Positions 42,007 to 50,142 of a DNA stretch of 64,000 nucleotides are shown here, piece after piece; positions within the stretch are counted from its first letter, which is position 1, and each line of letters starts with the position of its first letter. Source of the stretch: Leeuwenhoekiella nanhaiensis (GTDB taxonomy: Bacteria > Bacteroidota > Bacteroidia > Flavobacteriales > Flavobacteriaceae); NCBI RefSeq assembly GCF_002744755.1, contig NZ_KZ319287.1:682001-746000 (forward strand). Direction: 5' to 3'. The position numbers were made by a program, and so were the translations under genes. The notes below the pieces were generated by a model. That model made no database searches, had not been told where the DNA came from, and was given only the letters and a program-made list of their open reading frames with translations.

Positions 42007-44635
42007 AAAAAATACTGAAGAACAAAAAAGACTCGACTCACATTATAAAGAGGAAGAAGATTGGTTGCACTGGGGCCCCTACTTAAGCGAGCGCCAGTGG
42101 GGTACTGTACGTGAAGATTACAGTTCAAATGGAGATGCCTGGGGGTATTTTCCGCACGACCACGCCCGCAGCAGGATGTACCGCTGGGGTGAAGACGGGC
42201 TTGCCGGTTTTACAGATCGTTATTGTAACGTATGTTTTGGCCTTGCTCTTTGGAATGGTAAAGACAACATTTTAAAGGAACGCCTGTTTGGGCTTACCGG
42301 CCCTGAGGGGAATCATGGTGAGGATGTAAAAGAGTTGTATTATTATCTTGAAAATACACCTACGCATTCGTACATGAAGCATCTGTACAAATACCCTCAG
42401 AATGCGTTTCCGTATGACGAAATGGTTGCCAAAAACCGAAGTCGGGATCGTAAGCAGCAGGAGTACGAATTACTGGATACCGGGCTTTTTGATAAGAACG
42501 AGTATTTTGATGTCGTAACCGAATATGCAAAAGCTTCGCCGGAAGATATTTGCATCAGGATTTCGGTGACTAACCGAAACTCCAAAGCTGCCGAATTGCA
42601 CGTTTTACCCACCTTGTGGATTCGCAATTTCTGGAGTATACGCGATATGCCGTTTAAGCCGCAAATCACCCAAAATACGAAGAGTCAGACGCCTTCGGTG
42701 CATATTAATCATCCGTATACCGGGGAGTATAATTTTTATTTTGAAAGCCCCGATCATCAGCTTTTCACTGAGAATGAAACCAACGATCAGCGGCTTTACG
42801 GTCAGCCTAACGACCATCCGTATAAGAAAGATTTCTTTCACGATACTGTAATTCAGGGGAAATACAAGCTTGCCAGGAAGAAAAAGGAGGGAACCAAGTT
42901 TGCTCCACATTACCAGCGTAATGTGGCAGCCGGAGAAACAGTAGTTTTCAAATTGAGACTCTCCAAAGAAGCGCTTGACGCTGCCTTTAATGAAGATTTT
43001 GACACTACGTTCGCTGCCAGATATCAGGAGTGTCTAAATTTTTACGAGGGTATTAATGAGATTAAAGACCCAGAGGCTAAGGCAATACAACGCCAGGCTT
43101 TTGCCGGTCTACTTTGGACCAAACAGTATTACAACTACGAAGTTGAGCAATGGCTAAAGGGCGACCCTAAGGTTTCAACACCCCCGCAAAGCAGGAGGCA
43201 AGGGCGCAATCACAACTGGAAAACCTTAAGAAATCACGATATTCATTTAATGCCAGATAAGTGGGAATATCCTTGGTATGCTGCCTGGGATAGTGCTTTT
43301 CACTGCATCACTATGGCGTATATAGATCATGAATTTGCCAAAAAGCAACTCTTATTGTTTACAAAAGAGTGGTATATGGCACCTAACGGACAGATTCCGG
43401 CTTACGAATGGAATTTCAGTGATGTGAATCCGCCTACACAGGCGTTTGCAGCGCTGCAGATCTATAAAATAGAGCGTGACAGTACGGGTTATGAGGACAT
43501 TGACTTTTTAAAACGAATTTTTAATAAGCTCTCGCTCAATTTTACATGGTGGGTAAACCAGGAAGACAAGCGGCAAAACAACGTTTTTCAGGGCGGCTTC
43601 TTAGGCCTTGATAACATCGGGGTATTTGACCGAAGCAGCGGTATACCGGGTAATGCGACATTAGAACAGGTAGATGGTACCTCCTGGATGGCGCTTTATT
43701 GCCTCAATATGCTGGAGATTGCGATTAAAATAGCTCTTGTTGACCCGTCTTACGAGGAAATGGCAACCAAGTTTTTTGGGCACTTTATTTTTATTGCTGA
43801 AGCACTCAATAAACTGAATGAAAAATACGAAGGGACCTGGGATGAGCAGGAAGGCTTCTTCTACGATAAACTGGTGTTTGAGAACGGCACCTTTCAGCCT
43901 ATAAAAGTACGGTCTATTGTAGGTCTGATGTCTTTGGTAGCCGTGTTGCACATCAGTAAAAGCACTTTAGATCGCCTGCCTAATTTTAAATACAGTGTCA
44001 ACTGGTTTAGAAAATACCGGAAAGAAAATCTCAAATATCCGGTGATTCAGGAATATTCTGAAGATTCAGATCTGCTTTTAGCTTTGGTGCCCAAAGAGCG
44101 GGTAAAAATTATGCTCAACGCAGTTTTTGATGAAAAGGAGTTTTTGAGCAAACACGGGCTGAGATCTTTATCTAAGGTTCACGAAAAGACCTATACCATT
44201 GATATCAACGGAACGAATTATGAAATCAAGTACGAGCCTGCGGAGTCAGAATCTTCTATGTTTGGAGGAAATTCAAACTGGCGCGGGCCGGTTTGGATAC
44301 CATTTAATTACCTTTTTATTACGGCAATTAAGGAATTTAGAGATTACTACGGTAAGAATCTGGAAGTTGAGTATCCTAAAGGAAGTGGTACTATTTTAGG
44401 GCTGAATGCTATTCGAAACGATTTGATGAAGCGTTTGTTGAGTCTTTTTCAGGAAGATGAGAACGGAAACCGCCCGGTAAATGAAAATCACGAAAAAATC
44501 TATAAAGATCCTAACTTTAAAGATTTGGTCCTTTTTTACGAATATTTTCACGGAGACACGGGTAGAGGGCTTGGAGCCTCACATCAAACCGGTTGGACGG
44601 CCTTAATCGCCAATATGATTCACGAAATTTATTAA
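41999..44635 (+). CDS. GH63/MGH1-like glucosidase
   Basis: An 878-residue protein without a signal peptide. The N-terminal beta-rich part has WGPYLSERQWGTVREDYS and the (alpha/alpha)6 catalytic barrel contains YPWYAAWDSAFHCITMAYID, NGQIPAYEWNFSDVNPP and MFGGNSNWRGPVWIPFNYLF, all typical of the mannosyl-oligosaccharide glucosidase / MGH1 group. Bacterial members act on alpha-glucosyl linkages such as glucosylglycerate or mannosylglycerate; which one cannot be told here. It is expected in the cytosol. It overlaps the upstream SDR gene by 8 bp and is followed after 1 bp by the VOC gene. Confidence 0.9.
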   Translation: MAKKNTEEQKRLDSHYKEEEDWLHWGPYLSERQWGTVREDYSSNGDAWGYFPHDHARSRMYRWGEDGLAGFTDRYCNVCFGLALWNGKDNILKERLFGLTGPEGNHGEDVKELYYYLENTPTHSYMKHLYKYPQNAFPYDEMVAKNRSRDRKQQEYELLDTGLFDKNEYFDVVTEYAKASPEDICIRISVTNRNSKAAELHVLPTLWIRNFWSIRDMPFKPQITQNTKSQTPSVHINHPYTGEYNFYFESPDHQLFTENETNDQRLYGQPNDHPYKKDFFHDTVIQGKYKLARKKKEGTKFAPHYQRNVAAGETVVFKLRLSKEALDAAFNEDFDTTFAARYQECLNFYEGINEIKDPEAKAIQRQAFAGLLWTKQYYNYEVEQWLKGDPKVSTPPQSRRQGRNHNWKTLRNHDIHLMPDKWEYPWYAAWDSAFHCITMAYIDHEFAKKQLLLFTKEWYMAPNGQIPAYEWNFSDVNPPTQAFAALQIYKIERDSTGYEDIDFLKRIFNKLSLNFTWWVNQEDKRQNNVFQGGFLGLDNIGVFDRSSGIPGNATLEQVDGTSWMALYCLNMLEIAIKIALVDPSYEEMATKFFGHFIFIAEALNKLNEKYEGTWDEQEGFFYDKLVFENGTFQPIKVRSIVGLMSLVAVLHISKSTLDRLPNFKYSVNWFRKYRKENLKYPVIQEYSEDSDLLLALVPKERVKIMLNAVFDEKEFLSKHGLRSLSKVHEKTYTIDINGTNYEIKYEPAESESSMFGGNSNWRGPVWIPFNYLFITAIKEFRDYYGKNLEVEYPKGSGTILGLNAIRNDLMKRLLSLFQEDENGNRPVNENHEKIYKDPNFKDLVLFYEYFHGDTGRGLGASHQTGWTALIANMIHEIY

Positions 44636-44636
44636 T

Positions 44637-45089
44637 ATGAAGGCCTTAAGAACCGTATTCTACACGACATTATTTTTTTTAGTTATGCAAACAGCAAATG
44701 CTCAGCAATTTACGTTTACAAAAGATCATGACGCGCTACTAGTTAAAGACCTGAATAGTGCAGCTGCATTTTACAGCGAAATATTAGGTCTGAAAGAAAT
44801 AGACAACGCCGGTCTGGGACCCAAGTTTAGATGGTTTGAACTTGATAATAAAGTTCAAATTCATTTGATTAAGAGCGATGAGGCATTTACGCCACATAAA
44901 GGCGTTCACCTGGCGCTTAACGTAGATGATTTGGATGCTTTTATGAAGTTTTTAAAGGAAAAAGAGGTGCCTTTTGAAAACTGGCCGGGCGAGGCCGGTA
45001 CTACAAACACCCGTCCTGACGGAGTGCGTCAGATTTATCTGAGAGATCCTGATGGCTATTGGATCGAAGTAAATACGAATACGCTTTAA
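44637..45089 (+). CDS. Exported VOC-family (glyoxalase-like) protein
   Basis: A 150-residue protein: a signal peptide (MKALRTVFYTTLFFLVMQTA, cleaved near ANAQ) followed by one vicinal-oxygen-chelate domain with DALLVKDLNSAAAFYSEILG, VQIHLIKS, HKGVHLALNVDDLDAFMKFL and YLRDPDGYWIEV. The metal-type His and Glu positions (IHL, HLAL, WIEV) look intact. Most VOC enzymes are cytosolic, so export is unusual. The domain binds a metal and a small vicinal-oxygen substrate; the reaction is not identifiable. It follows the GH63-like gene after 1 bp, and 12 bp separate it from the antiporter. Confidence 0.87.
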   Translation: MKALRTVFYTTLFFLVMQTANAQQFTFTKDHDALLVKDLNSAAAFYSEILGLKEIDNAGLGPKFRWFELDNKVQIHLIKSDEAFTPHKGVHLALNVDDLDAFMKFLKEKEVPFENWPGEAGTTNTRPDGVRQIYLRDPDGYWIEVNTNTL

Positions 45090-45101
45090 AAGCAACTGTC
45101 T

Positions 45102-46364
45102 ATGGATTTTTATCTGATTTGTACCATTTTAATCGTTCTTGCGGCAATCTTTGGTTACGTTAACGTTCGTTTCCTGAAATTACCCAATACCATCGGCCTT
45201 ATGATCATAACCCTCCTGTTTACGCTTGCGGCAGTAGGTTTGAGCCATTTTAATGATGCGCTTCTAGAGGCTGAAAAAGAATTGATTAACAGTATAAATT
45301 TTGAGAAAGTCCTTTTAGACGGGATGCTCAGCTTTTTACTTTTTGCGGGAGCTTTGCATACTAATTTTGAACAGCTCAAAGTACAACGAGGACCTGTATT
45401 GGCATTTGCAACAATTGGCGTGCTTACTTCGACCTTTCTGGTGGGGGGTGCGCTATATCTTATCTTAATGCTTTTAGGCATTCCGGTTGATTTTATCTAC
45501 TGTCTGCTTTTTGGCGCCTTAATTTCACCCACAGATCCTATTGCTGTTTTGGGGATTTTGAAAAAAGCAGGAGCACCCAAGCAACTGGAAACCAAAATTG
45601 TTGGCGAGTCTCTTTTTAATGATGGGGTAGGAGTTGTTATTTTCCTGACCCTTTTTCAAATCGCAGGTTCCACTGAACCGGTAACTGCGCTTGATGTGCT
45701 TAAGCTATTTGGGATTGAAGTTATTGGCGGTGTAGTTTTGGGGCTGGTTATAGGATATATCACCTATAAACTGCTTAAAAGCATTGATGACTATGATATT
45801 GAAGTGATAATCACGCTGGCGGCAGTTATGGGGGGTACAGTAATTGCTCAACAGTTGCATACATCCGCACCTTTGGCGATGGTTACCGCAGGTTTGCTGG
45901 TGGGTAATGACACTTCGCGAAAAAACACCATGTCGCATTTAACGGAAACCTATGTAGACAAGTTTTGGGAGCTGCTGGATATTTTGCTAAACACCATTCT
46001 TTTTGTTCTTATTGGGATGGAACTGTTGATACTCACCTTTGAAGTTACTGCAATCGTAGCCGGCCTTATTGCTATTCCTGTAGTCTTGGCTTGCCGCTAT
46101 ATCGCGCTGCTTCTTCCCATAGCCTATTTTTCAAAAAAACTGAATTTCGTACCCCGTACCAATGCGATTATGACCTGGGGCGGTCTGCGCGGAGGGATTT
46201 CAATTGCTCTGGCACTTAGCCTGACTGCCGAAATGCACCGGGATTTATTTTTGATCATCACCTATATCATAGTGGTCTTTTCTATAATCGTTCAGGGCCT
46301 CACCGTAGGTACGGTTATCAAGAAGTTTGGCTTAAATACTGCTTCAGATAAAGAGATTCAATAA
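45102..46364 (+). CDS. CPA1-family cation:proton antiporter (NhaP-like)
   Basis: A 420-residue inner-membrane protein with about 12 helices. Family motifs are [15 protein letters not shown], the core [16 protein letters not shown] (ion-site TDP), [17 protein letters not shown] (the ND pair) and [17 protein letters not shown]. It exchanges Na+ or K+ for H+. It ends a compact run (SDR, GH63-like, VOC, antiporter) whose gaps are at most 12 bp. It is a second Na+/H+ system besides NhaB at 22237. Confidence 0.94.
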   Translation: MDFYLICTILIVLAAIFGYVNVRFLKLPNTIGLMIITLLFTLAAVGLSHFNDALLEAEKELINSINFEKVLLDGMLSFLLFAGALHTNFEQLKVQRGPVLAFATIGVLTSTFLVGGALYLILMLLGIPVDFIYCLLFGALISPTDPIAVLGILKKAGAPKQLETKIVGESLFNDGVGVVIFLTLFQIAGSTEPVTALDVLKLFGIEVIGGVVLGLVIGYITYKLLKSIDDYDIEVIITLAAVMGGTVIAQQLHTSAPLAMVTAGLLVGNDTSRKNTMSHLTETYVDKFWELLDILLNTILFVLIGMELLILTFEVTAIVAGLIAIPVVLACRYIALLLPIAYFSKKLNFVPRTNAIMTWGGLRGGISIALALSLTAEMHRDLFLIITYIIVVFSIIVQGLTVGTVIKKFGLNTASDKEIQ

Positions 46365-46650
46365 AAAGAAAAGAATAAACCTCACGAAATTAGAGCTATT
46401 AGCAGTAGAAGCTGCTTTTACCTAGGTTAAACTCCGAATATTTCGGTTTCCTGTAGCTGGTTTATATGTTCCTTAGTTGCTTTCCAAATCAATTGTTTAG
46501 GTGCAGATTTTAGTTGCACATAGATCAGTCACCTAAGGCTTAGGCCAGGGGTTTAGGTATTCATTTAGAGGTGGTCAATAATCTTTGATGAAACCTTATT
46601 GAATAGCTTAGGTGTTTAGTACAAGTAATTTTTGAAAAAAATATATTATT
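46365..46650. other. AT-rich intergenic sequence
   Basis: No gene, clear terminator or repeat is seen in these ~285 bp after the antiporter. The segment from 46651 on carries the promoter and body of a candidate small RNA. Confidence 0.5.
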
Positions 46651-46686
46651 TTTGAAAATATAATTAAAAATAGTTTAGTATATTTG
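46651..46686 (+). promoter_or_regulatory. Promoter-like sequence of the candidate small RNA
   Basis: TTTG at 46651-46654 and a perfect -7 TATATTTG at 46679-46686. The 24-bp spacer is slightly longer than usual. Confidence 0.5.
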
Positions 46687-46692
46687 GCAATC

Positions 46693-46845
46693 GAAAGAAT
46701 ATTTGACTGCTACGTTATCCAAATTTGGTTTTTAAAGTGTTAGTTCAAAGTAGTCATAACGTAACGTCAGATTGGGTTTAGGGACTAGTTCAGCAATGAA
46801 CGCTTAATTCTGACAAACAAGCCTCCGCAAGGAGGCTTTCTTTAT
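46693..46845 (+). ncRNA. Candidate structured small RNA
   Basis: A ~150-nt stretch with no coding frame, bounded by a -7 box and an intrinsic terminator. The 5' half folds strongly: TTTGAC (46702-46707) pairs with GTCAGA (46766-46771), a 3x2 internal loop follows, and TACGTTAT (46711-46718) pairs perfectly with ATAACGTA (46756-46763). The 3' end is the hairpin AAGCCTCC-GCAA-GGAGGCTT with a T-rich tail. I do not recognise the family. It is not tmRNA, SRP or RNase P by any motif I can see. It may also be a trans-acting regulator or 6S-like RNA; expression is unproven. Confidence 0.5.
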
Positions 46846-46848
46846 TTT
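46819..46848 (+). terminator. Intrinsic terminator with GCAA tetraloop
   Basis: Stem AAGCCTCC (46819-46826) and GGAGGCTT (46831-46838) closed by a GCAA GNRA tetraloop and followed by TCTTTATTTT. The T tract is on the plus strand, so it ends rightward transcription, far beyond the antiporter stop. Confidence 0.8.
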
Positions 46849-46917
46849 GAAACTTAATCTAAATGCTAATAATGAGTGTTTTAGGGCAATCAGCACTTTT
46901 AGGGCTTGCTATCTATT

Positions 46918-47973
46918 TTATTCTGCACGCTCAATACCTTCCTGAATACGCTCTTCAACTTCTTCATTGGTTTCCTCGTCAATTTCAGGCTTTTCTGTTT
47001 TTTGAAATTCTTCAAGCCAAAATGTAAAATACATAGGGAAGTGATCTGACCCAATAAAGCCTAACCGCTCCATATTATTTACAGTAATATTTTTAGAATG
47101 AAACAGATGATCTATAGGAAATCTCAAATACCAGTAATCAGCATGAAATGTAGGGAAGAGTCCTCTGCCTATACGGGGATCAATTAAGCCGGTTATTCGG
47201 GCAAATAATTTGCTAACCCGTGACCAGACTACATCATTAAGGTCTCCGCATACAATTACCTGAGCATCGTCTTCAAGTTCCCGCACGGCTTTGCCCACAA
47301 TCAATAATTCGGCATCACGCTCTTCACTGGTTTCATTTTCGGTTGGGCTGGGTGGAGCAGGGTGCACGCAAATGAGGTTTAGAGGTTTATAACCCCCATA
47401 GTGAACTTTTGTAAATATGGACGGCACGTCTTTTTCAACCAGATAATTTACCTGAGTTTCGGAAAGTTCCAGTTTGCTATACAGGTGCATTCCATATAAA
47501 TTATCAAGAGGCACCCTAACGACGTGTGGATAGTCTTCTTCAAAAAGCTGTAAAGCCTCTTCCCACTTAGAATCGGTTTCCATCACTAAAAAAAGATCAG
47601 GATCCTTGCGTTTAATTTCATTAATAAGCTTCTCGTAATCCCGGTTGGTTTGAAGCACATTGCTACTCAACAAACTTATTTGCTTTAAATGATCGGCATT
47701 TTTTGGCTTTGCCTGACTTAAAGGATAATATCTTGAGTAGGGAAATACTACAAAAACCTGAAAAACAAATGCAGCAACAAGACTTATCAGGGTTACATAT
47801 TGCCAGGATTCCTGTGGAAATTCAAGCGTAAGCAACAGGATAATAACCAAAATCTGCAAAAACGAGGTTTGAACGCGAATAAAATCCCAACCCCTAATAA
47901 TCCAGTGGGTGCCACGGGTAAGGGGAAGCAGCGCGATTACAATTAGAAAAACGGCAAAGCTATAGAGAATCAT
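46918..47973 (-). CDS. Membrane-anchored endonuclease/exonuclease/phosphatase-family protein
   Basis: A 351-residue protein. Three hydrophobic helices fill residues ~1-75, then an EEP catalytic domain carries the metal Glu in FLVMETDSKWEEAL, the His-containing LICVHPAPPSP, VCGDLNDVVWS (GDLND) and the closing GSDHFPMYFTF (SDH). Such membrane-bound EEP proteins face the periplasm; the substrate (nucleic acid, lipid headgroup or phosphoester) is not known. The C-terminal tail is Glu-rich. It starts 7 bp after gldA on the same strand and shares its transcript. Confidence 0.9.
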   Translation of the reverse strand: MILYSFAVFLIVIALLPLTRGTHWIIRGWDFIRVQTSFLQILVIILLLTLEFPQESWQYVTLISLVAAFVFQVFVVFPYSRYYPLSQAKPKNADHLKQISLLSSNVLQTNRDYEKLINEIKRKDPDLFLVMETDSKWEEALQLFEEDYPHVVRVPLDNLYGMHLYSKLELSETQVNYLVEKDVPSIFTKVHYGGYKPLNLICVHPAPPSPTENETSEERDAELLIVGKAVRELEDDAQVIVCGDLNDVVWSRVSKLFARITGLIDPRIGRGLFPTFHADYWYLRFPIDHLFHSKNITVNNMERLGFIGSDHFPMYFTFWLEEFQKTEKPEIDEETNEEVEERIQEGIERAE

Positions 47974-47980
47974 AGGTCAG

Positions 47981-48877
47981 TTAGTTGCTGGTAAGCTCGT
48001 GAAATAATTGCTCAAGCGTTAGGTTTTTTCGCTTAAGCTGCAGGGTTTTTAGTCCGTTGTCGTGGGCGAAATCAAATAGGGCAGGCCGCATATCTTTACT
48101 GGTTTTGAACGTGATCTCATACACAAAACCTTTGGTGTTTTTAATGGACTCCACGTAGGGCAATTTTTGAAGTGCCACCTCTTCCACGCGGTAATCAAAT
48201 TCGACCTCAATAAGCTGGTCTGTGGCTTCAGTGAGTTCCTTAAGATTTCGGTCTGCAACGATTTTGCCTTTGTTGATAATAATTACCCGGTCACACATAG
48301 CCTCAACCTCCTGCATAATATGCGTTGAGAGTAATACGGTTTTGTCTTTGCCAATAGAACGTATAAGCGATCTGATTTCGCGCAGCTGGTTGGGATCAAG
48401 CCCCGTTGTGGGTTCATCAAGAATGAGAACTTCAGGATCGTGCAGTAAAGCAGCGGCAAGGCCAACGCGTTGTTTGTAACCTTTACTCAATTGCTTGATT
48501 TTCTTGGAGATTTCCTGGGTTAGGCCCGTCATTTCGATAACATCGTCAATACGGTGAGTCGGCGCCTTGCTCAGGTTGGCCATAAGCTTCAGGTACTCTC
48601 TTACATACATATCAGGGTATAACGGATTGTTTTCAGCCAGATAGCCCACGTTTTGCTGAACATCCCGAGGGGAGTCTTCCACTGAAAAACGGGTCACAAT
48701 CGCTTTGCCGGAAGTAGGTTTAAGTAAGGTCGTGAGTATTTTCATCAAGGTGCTTTTGCCTGCACCATTGGGTCCCAAAAAACCGGTGATTTCACCTTTT
48801 TTAATTTCAAAGTTGACGCTGTCCAGAGCTTTTTGTGCTCCGTAGTTTTTTGAAATATCCTGAACCTGTATTGACAT
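47981..48877 (-). CDS. gldA: ABC transporter ATP-binding protein GldA (gliding motility)
   Basis: An ABC ATPase of about 298 residues. Walker A is GPNGAGKST, the signature is QLSKGYKQRVGLAAAL, Walker B is VLILDEPTTGLD and the switch region is STHIMQEVEAMCD. The C-terminal domain has FDYRVEEVALQKLPYV-like sequence as in GldA. The frame is open to an ATG at 48910, but the ATG at 48877 (MSIQVQDISKNYGAQKALDS) matches family N-termini. GldA works with GldF and GldG, which are not in the window, in flavobacterial gliding and adhesin export. Assignment to GldA rather than another single ABC ATPase rests on overall similarity. Confidence 0.82.
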   Translation of the reverse strand: MSIQVQDISKNYGAQKALDSVNFEIKKGEITGFLGPNGAGKSTLMKILTTLLKPTSGKAIVTRFSVEDSPRDVQQNVGYLAENNPLYPDMYVREYLKLMANLSKAPTHRIDDVIEMTGLTQEISKKIKQLSKGYKQRVGLAAALLHDPEVLILDEPTTGLDPNQLREIRSLIRSIGKDKTVLLSTHIMQEVEAMCDRVIIINKGKIVADRNLKELTEATDQLIEVEFDYRVEEVALQKLPYVESIKNTKGFVYEITFKTSKDMRPALFDFAHDNGLKTLQLKRKNLTLEQLFHELTSN

Positions 48878-49141
48878 AATATTTTGATACGTAGTGCTAA
48901 AATTACTCAATTAGACAGGAGTCTCTTCTATATTAAAACTTAAAATTAAACCGAACCACTAATGGGAAGCTCTTAAGATGGCTTAAGAGTAATGATATTT
49001 CTAACAAACGGTCATAAATGAAGGGGAGCTTTGTAATTCATTTAATAAAAGCAGGTGTTTTATTGAATATGTGCAAAAGTTGTACATTCTTCTAGCTGTT
49101 CTTAATAATTTAAGTACTTTAGCAGCGTAAAAATCAAGACA

Positions 49142-49213
49142 ATGATCAATTTTGGTTACTTCTTTAATCGCTATTACTTCTTTTTCTTTTGGAAAGAGAC
49201 GGGACCGCTATAG
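49142..49213 (+). CDS. Aromatic amino acid leader peptide (attenuation)
   Basis: A 23-codon open frame, too short for usual gene callers, between gldA and pheA. It begins MINFGYFFNRYYFFFFW and ends KETGPL, then TAG. Eleven of 23 residues are aromatic: seven Phe (including FFFF at codons 13-16), three Tyr and one Trp. It is followed by a terminator and an overlapping antiterminator, and then by the Phe/Tyr biosynthesis operon. This is the arrangement of pheL/trpL-type leaders in proteobacteria. TACTTTAG at 49116-49123 is a possible -7 box. Translation is inferred from composition and context; the start ATG is unambiguous. Confidence 0.85.
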   Translation: MINFGYFFNRYYFFFFWKETGPL

Positions 49214-49273
49214 AGTAACTTATAGTATATAACACACTAAGGTCCCGATTTAATAAATCGGGATTTTTTTTTT
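49200..49273 (+). terminator. Attenuator: competing antiterminator and terminator hairpins
   Basis: Terminator: TCCCGATTTA (49243-49252), one-base centre, TAAATCGGGA (49254-49263), then ten T residues (49264-49273). Antiterminator: CGGGACC (49200-49206), inside leader codons 20-22, is perfectly complementary to GGTCCCG (49241-49247) and would seize the left terminator arm. A ribosome stalled in the FFFF tract leaves 49200-49206 free. One that reaches the TAG covers it and lets the terminator form. Both pairings are read directly from sequence. Confidence 0.87.
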
Positions 49274-49317
49274 GCCGGATTGAAATTGATACGTAACAAA
49301 TAAACAACAACAAAACA

Positions 49318-50142
49318 TTGAAACATACAGTCGCCATACAGGGAATACGAGGTTCTTTTCACCACAAAGTGGCCCAGGACTTTTTTGGCGAAGATGTGGA
49401 AGTTGTGGCTTGCAGCAGTTTTCAGGATGTGGTAAACAATTTGCTGAAAGAAACAGCGACCGATGCAGTTATGGCTATTGAAAATTCAATCGCCGGAAGC
49501 ATCATTCCCAATTACGCATTGATTGACAAGAACAACCTCAATATAGAAGGAGAGCGTTATCTGGAAATCAGTCAGAATCTTATGGCGATGCCCGGGCAAA
49601 AATTGTCAGACCTTAAAGAGGTTTGGTCGCATCCTATGGCTTTGTTGCAGTGTAATGATTTTTTTCAGGGTCATGAGCATATTCGACTGGTGGAACAGGA
49701 TGACACAGCTGCTGCAGCTATGCGTATTGCCGAGTCTAAAACCACAGGCGTAGGAGCTATCGCTAGTAAAACGGCAGCTCAAATTTATGGACTTGAGTTG
49801 CTTGCAGAAGACATTCAAACCATTAAGGCAAACTCTACCCGTTTTTTTGTATTGAATACAAACGGACGCACAGAGGCAGATGTTCCTGATAAAGCTTCGG
49901 TTAAGTTTCTGACCGACCACAAGCGGGGAAGCCTTGCAGCCGTGCTCAATGTAATGAGTGATTGCCGCTTAAACCTGACTAAAATTCAGTCGTTACCGGT
50001 GATTGAAACCCCCTGGAAATATGCCTTTTTTGTAGATGTGACTTTTGAGCATTATGAAGATTTTGAAAAGGCTAAAAAATTATTAGAGATTATGGCGCAG
50101 CAATTTAAGGTGCTGGGTGAATACAAAAACCGAAAATCATGA
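49318..50142 (+). CDS. pheA: Prephenate dehydratase
   Basis: A 274-residue enzyme started by TTG. The dehydratase domain (~1-185) has VAIQGIRGSFHHKVAQDFFG, AIENSIAGSIIPNYALI and NSTRFFVL. The C-terminal ACT domain (~195-270) begins FLTDHKRGSLAAVLNVM. It converts prephenate to phenylpyruvate. Chorismate mutase is not fused here, as it resides in the DAHP synthase of the same operon. The Phe-binding ESRP motif of classical ACT domains reads QSLP, which may weaken allosteric control and leave attenuation to do more. Start and aminotransferase start overlap by four bases (ATGA). Confidence 0.95.
   Translation: MKHTVAIQGIRGSFHHKVAQDFFGEDVEVVACSSFQDVVNNLLKETATDAVMAIENSIAGSIIPNYALIDKNNLNIEGERYLEISQNLMAMPGQKLSDLKEVWSHPMALLQCNDFFQGHEHIRLVEQDDTAAAAMRIAESKTTGVGAIASKTAAQIYGLELLAEDIQTIKANSTRFFVLNTNGRTEADVPDKASVKFLTDHKRGSLAAVLNVMSDCRLNLTKIQSLPVIETPWKYAFFVDVTFEHYEDFEKAKKLLEIMAQQFKVLGEYKNRKS

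Noticed and set aside
49142-49273. T-box or other riboswitch upstream of pheA
   Set aside because: No T-box sequence or conserved riboswitch core was seen; the aromatic leader frame and overlapping hairpins explain the region better.
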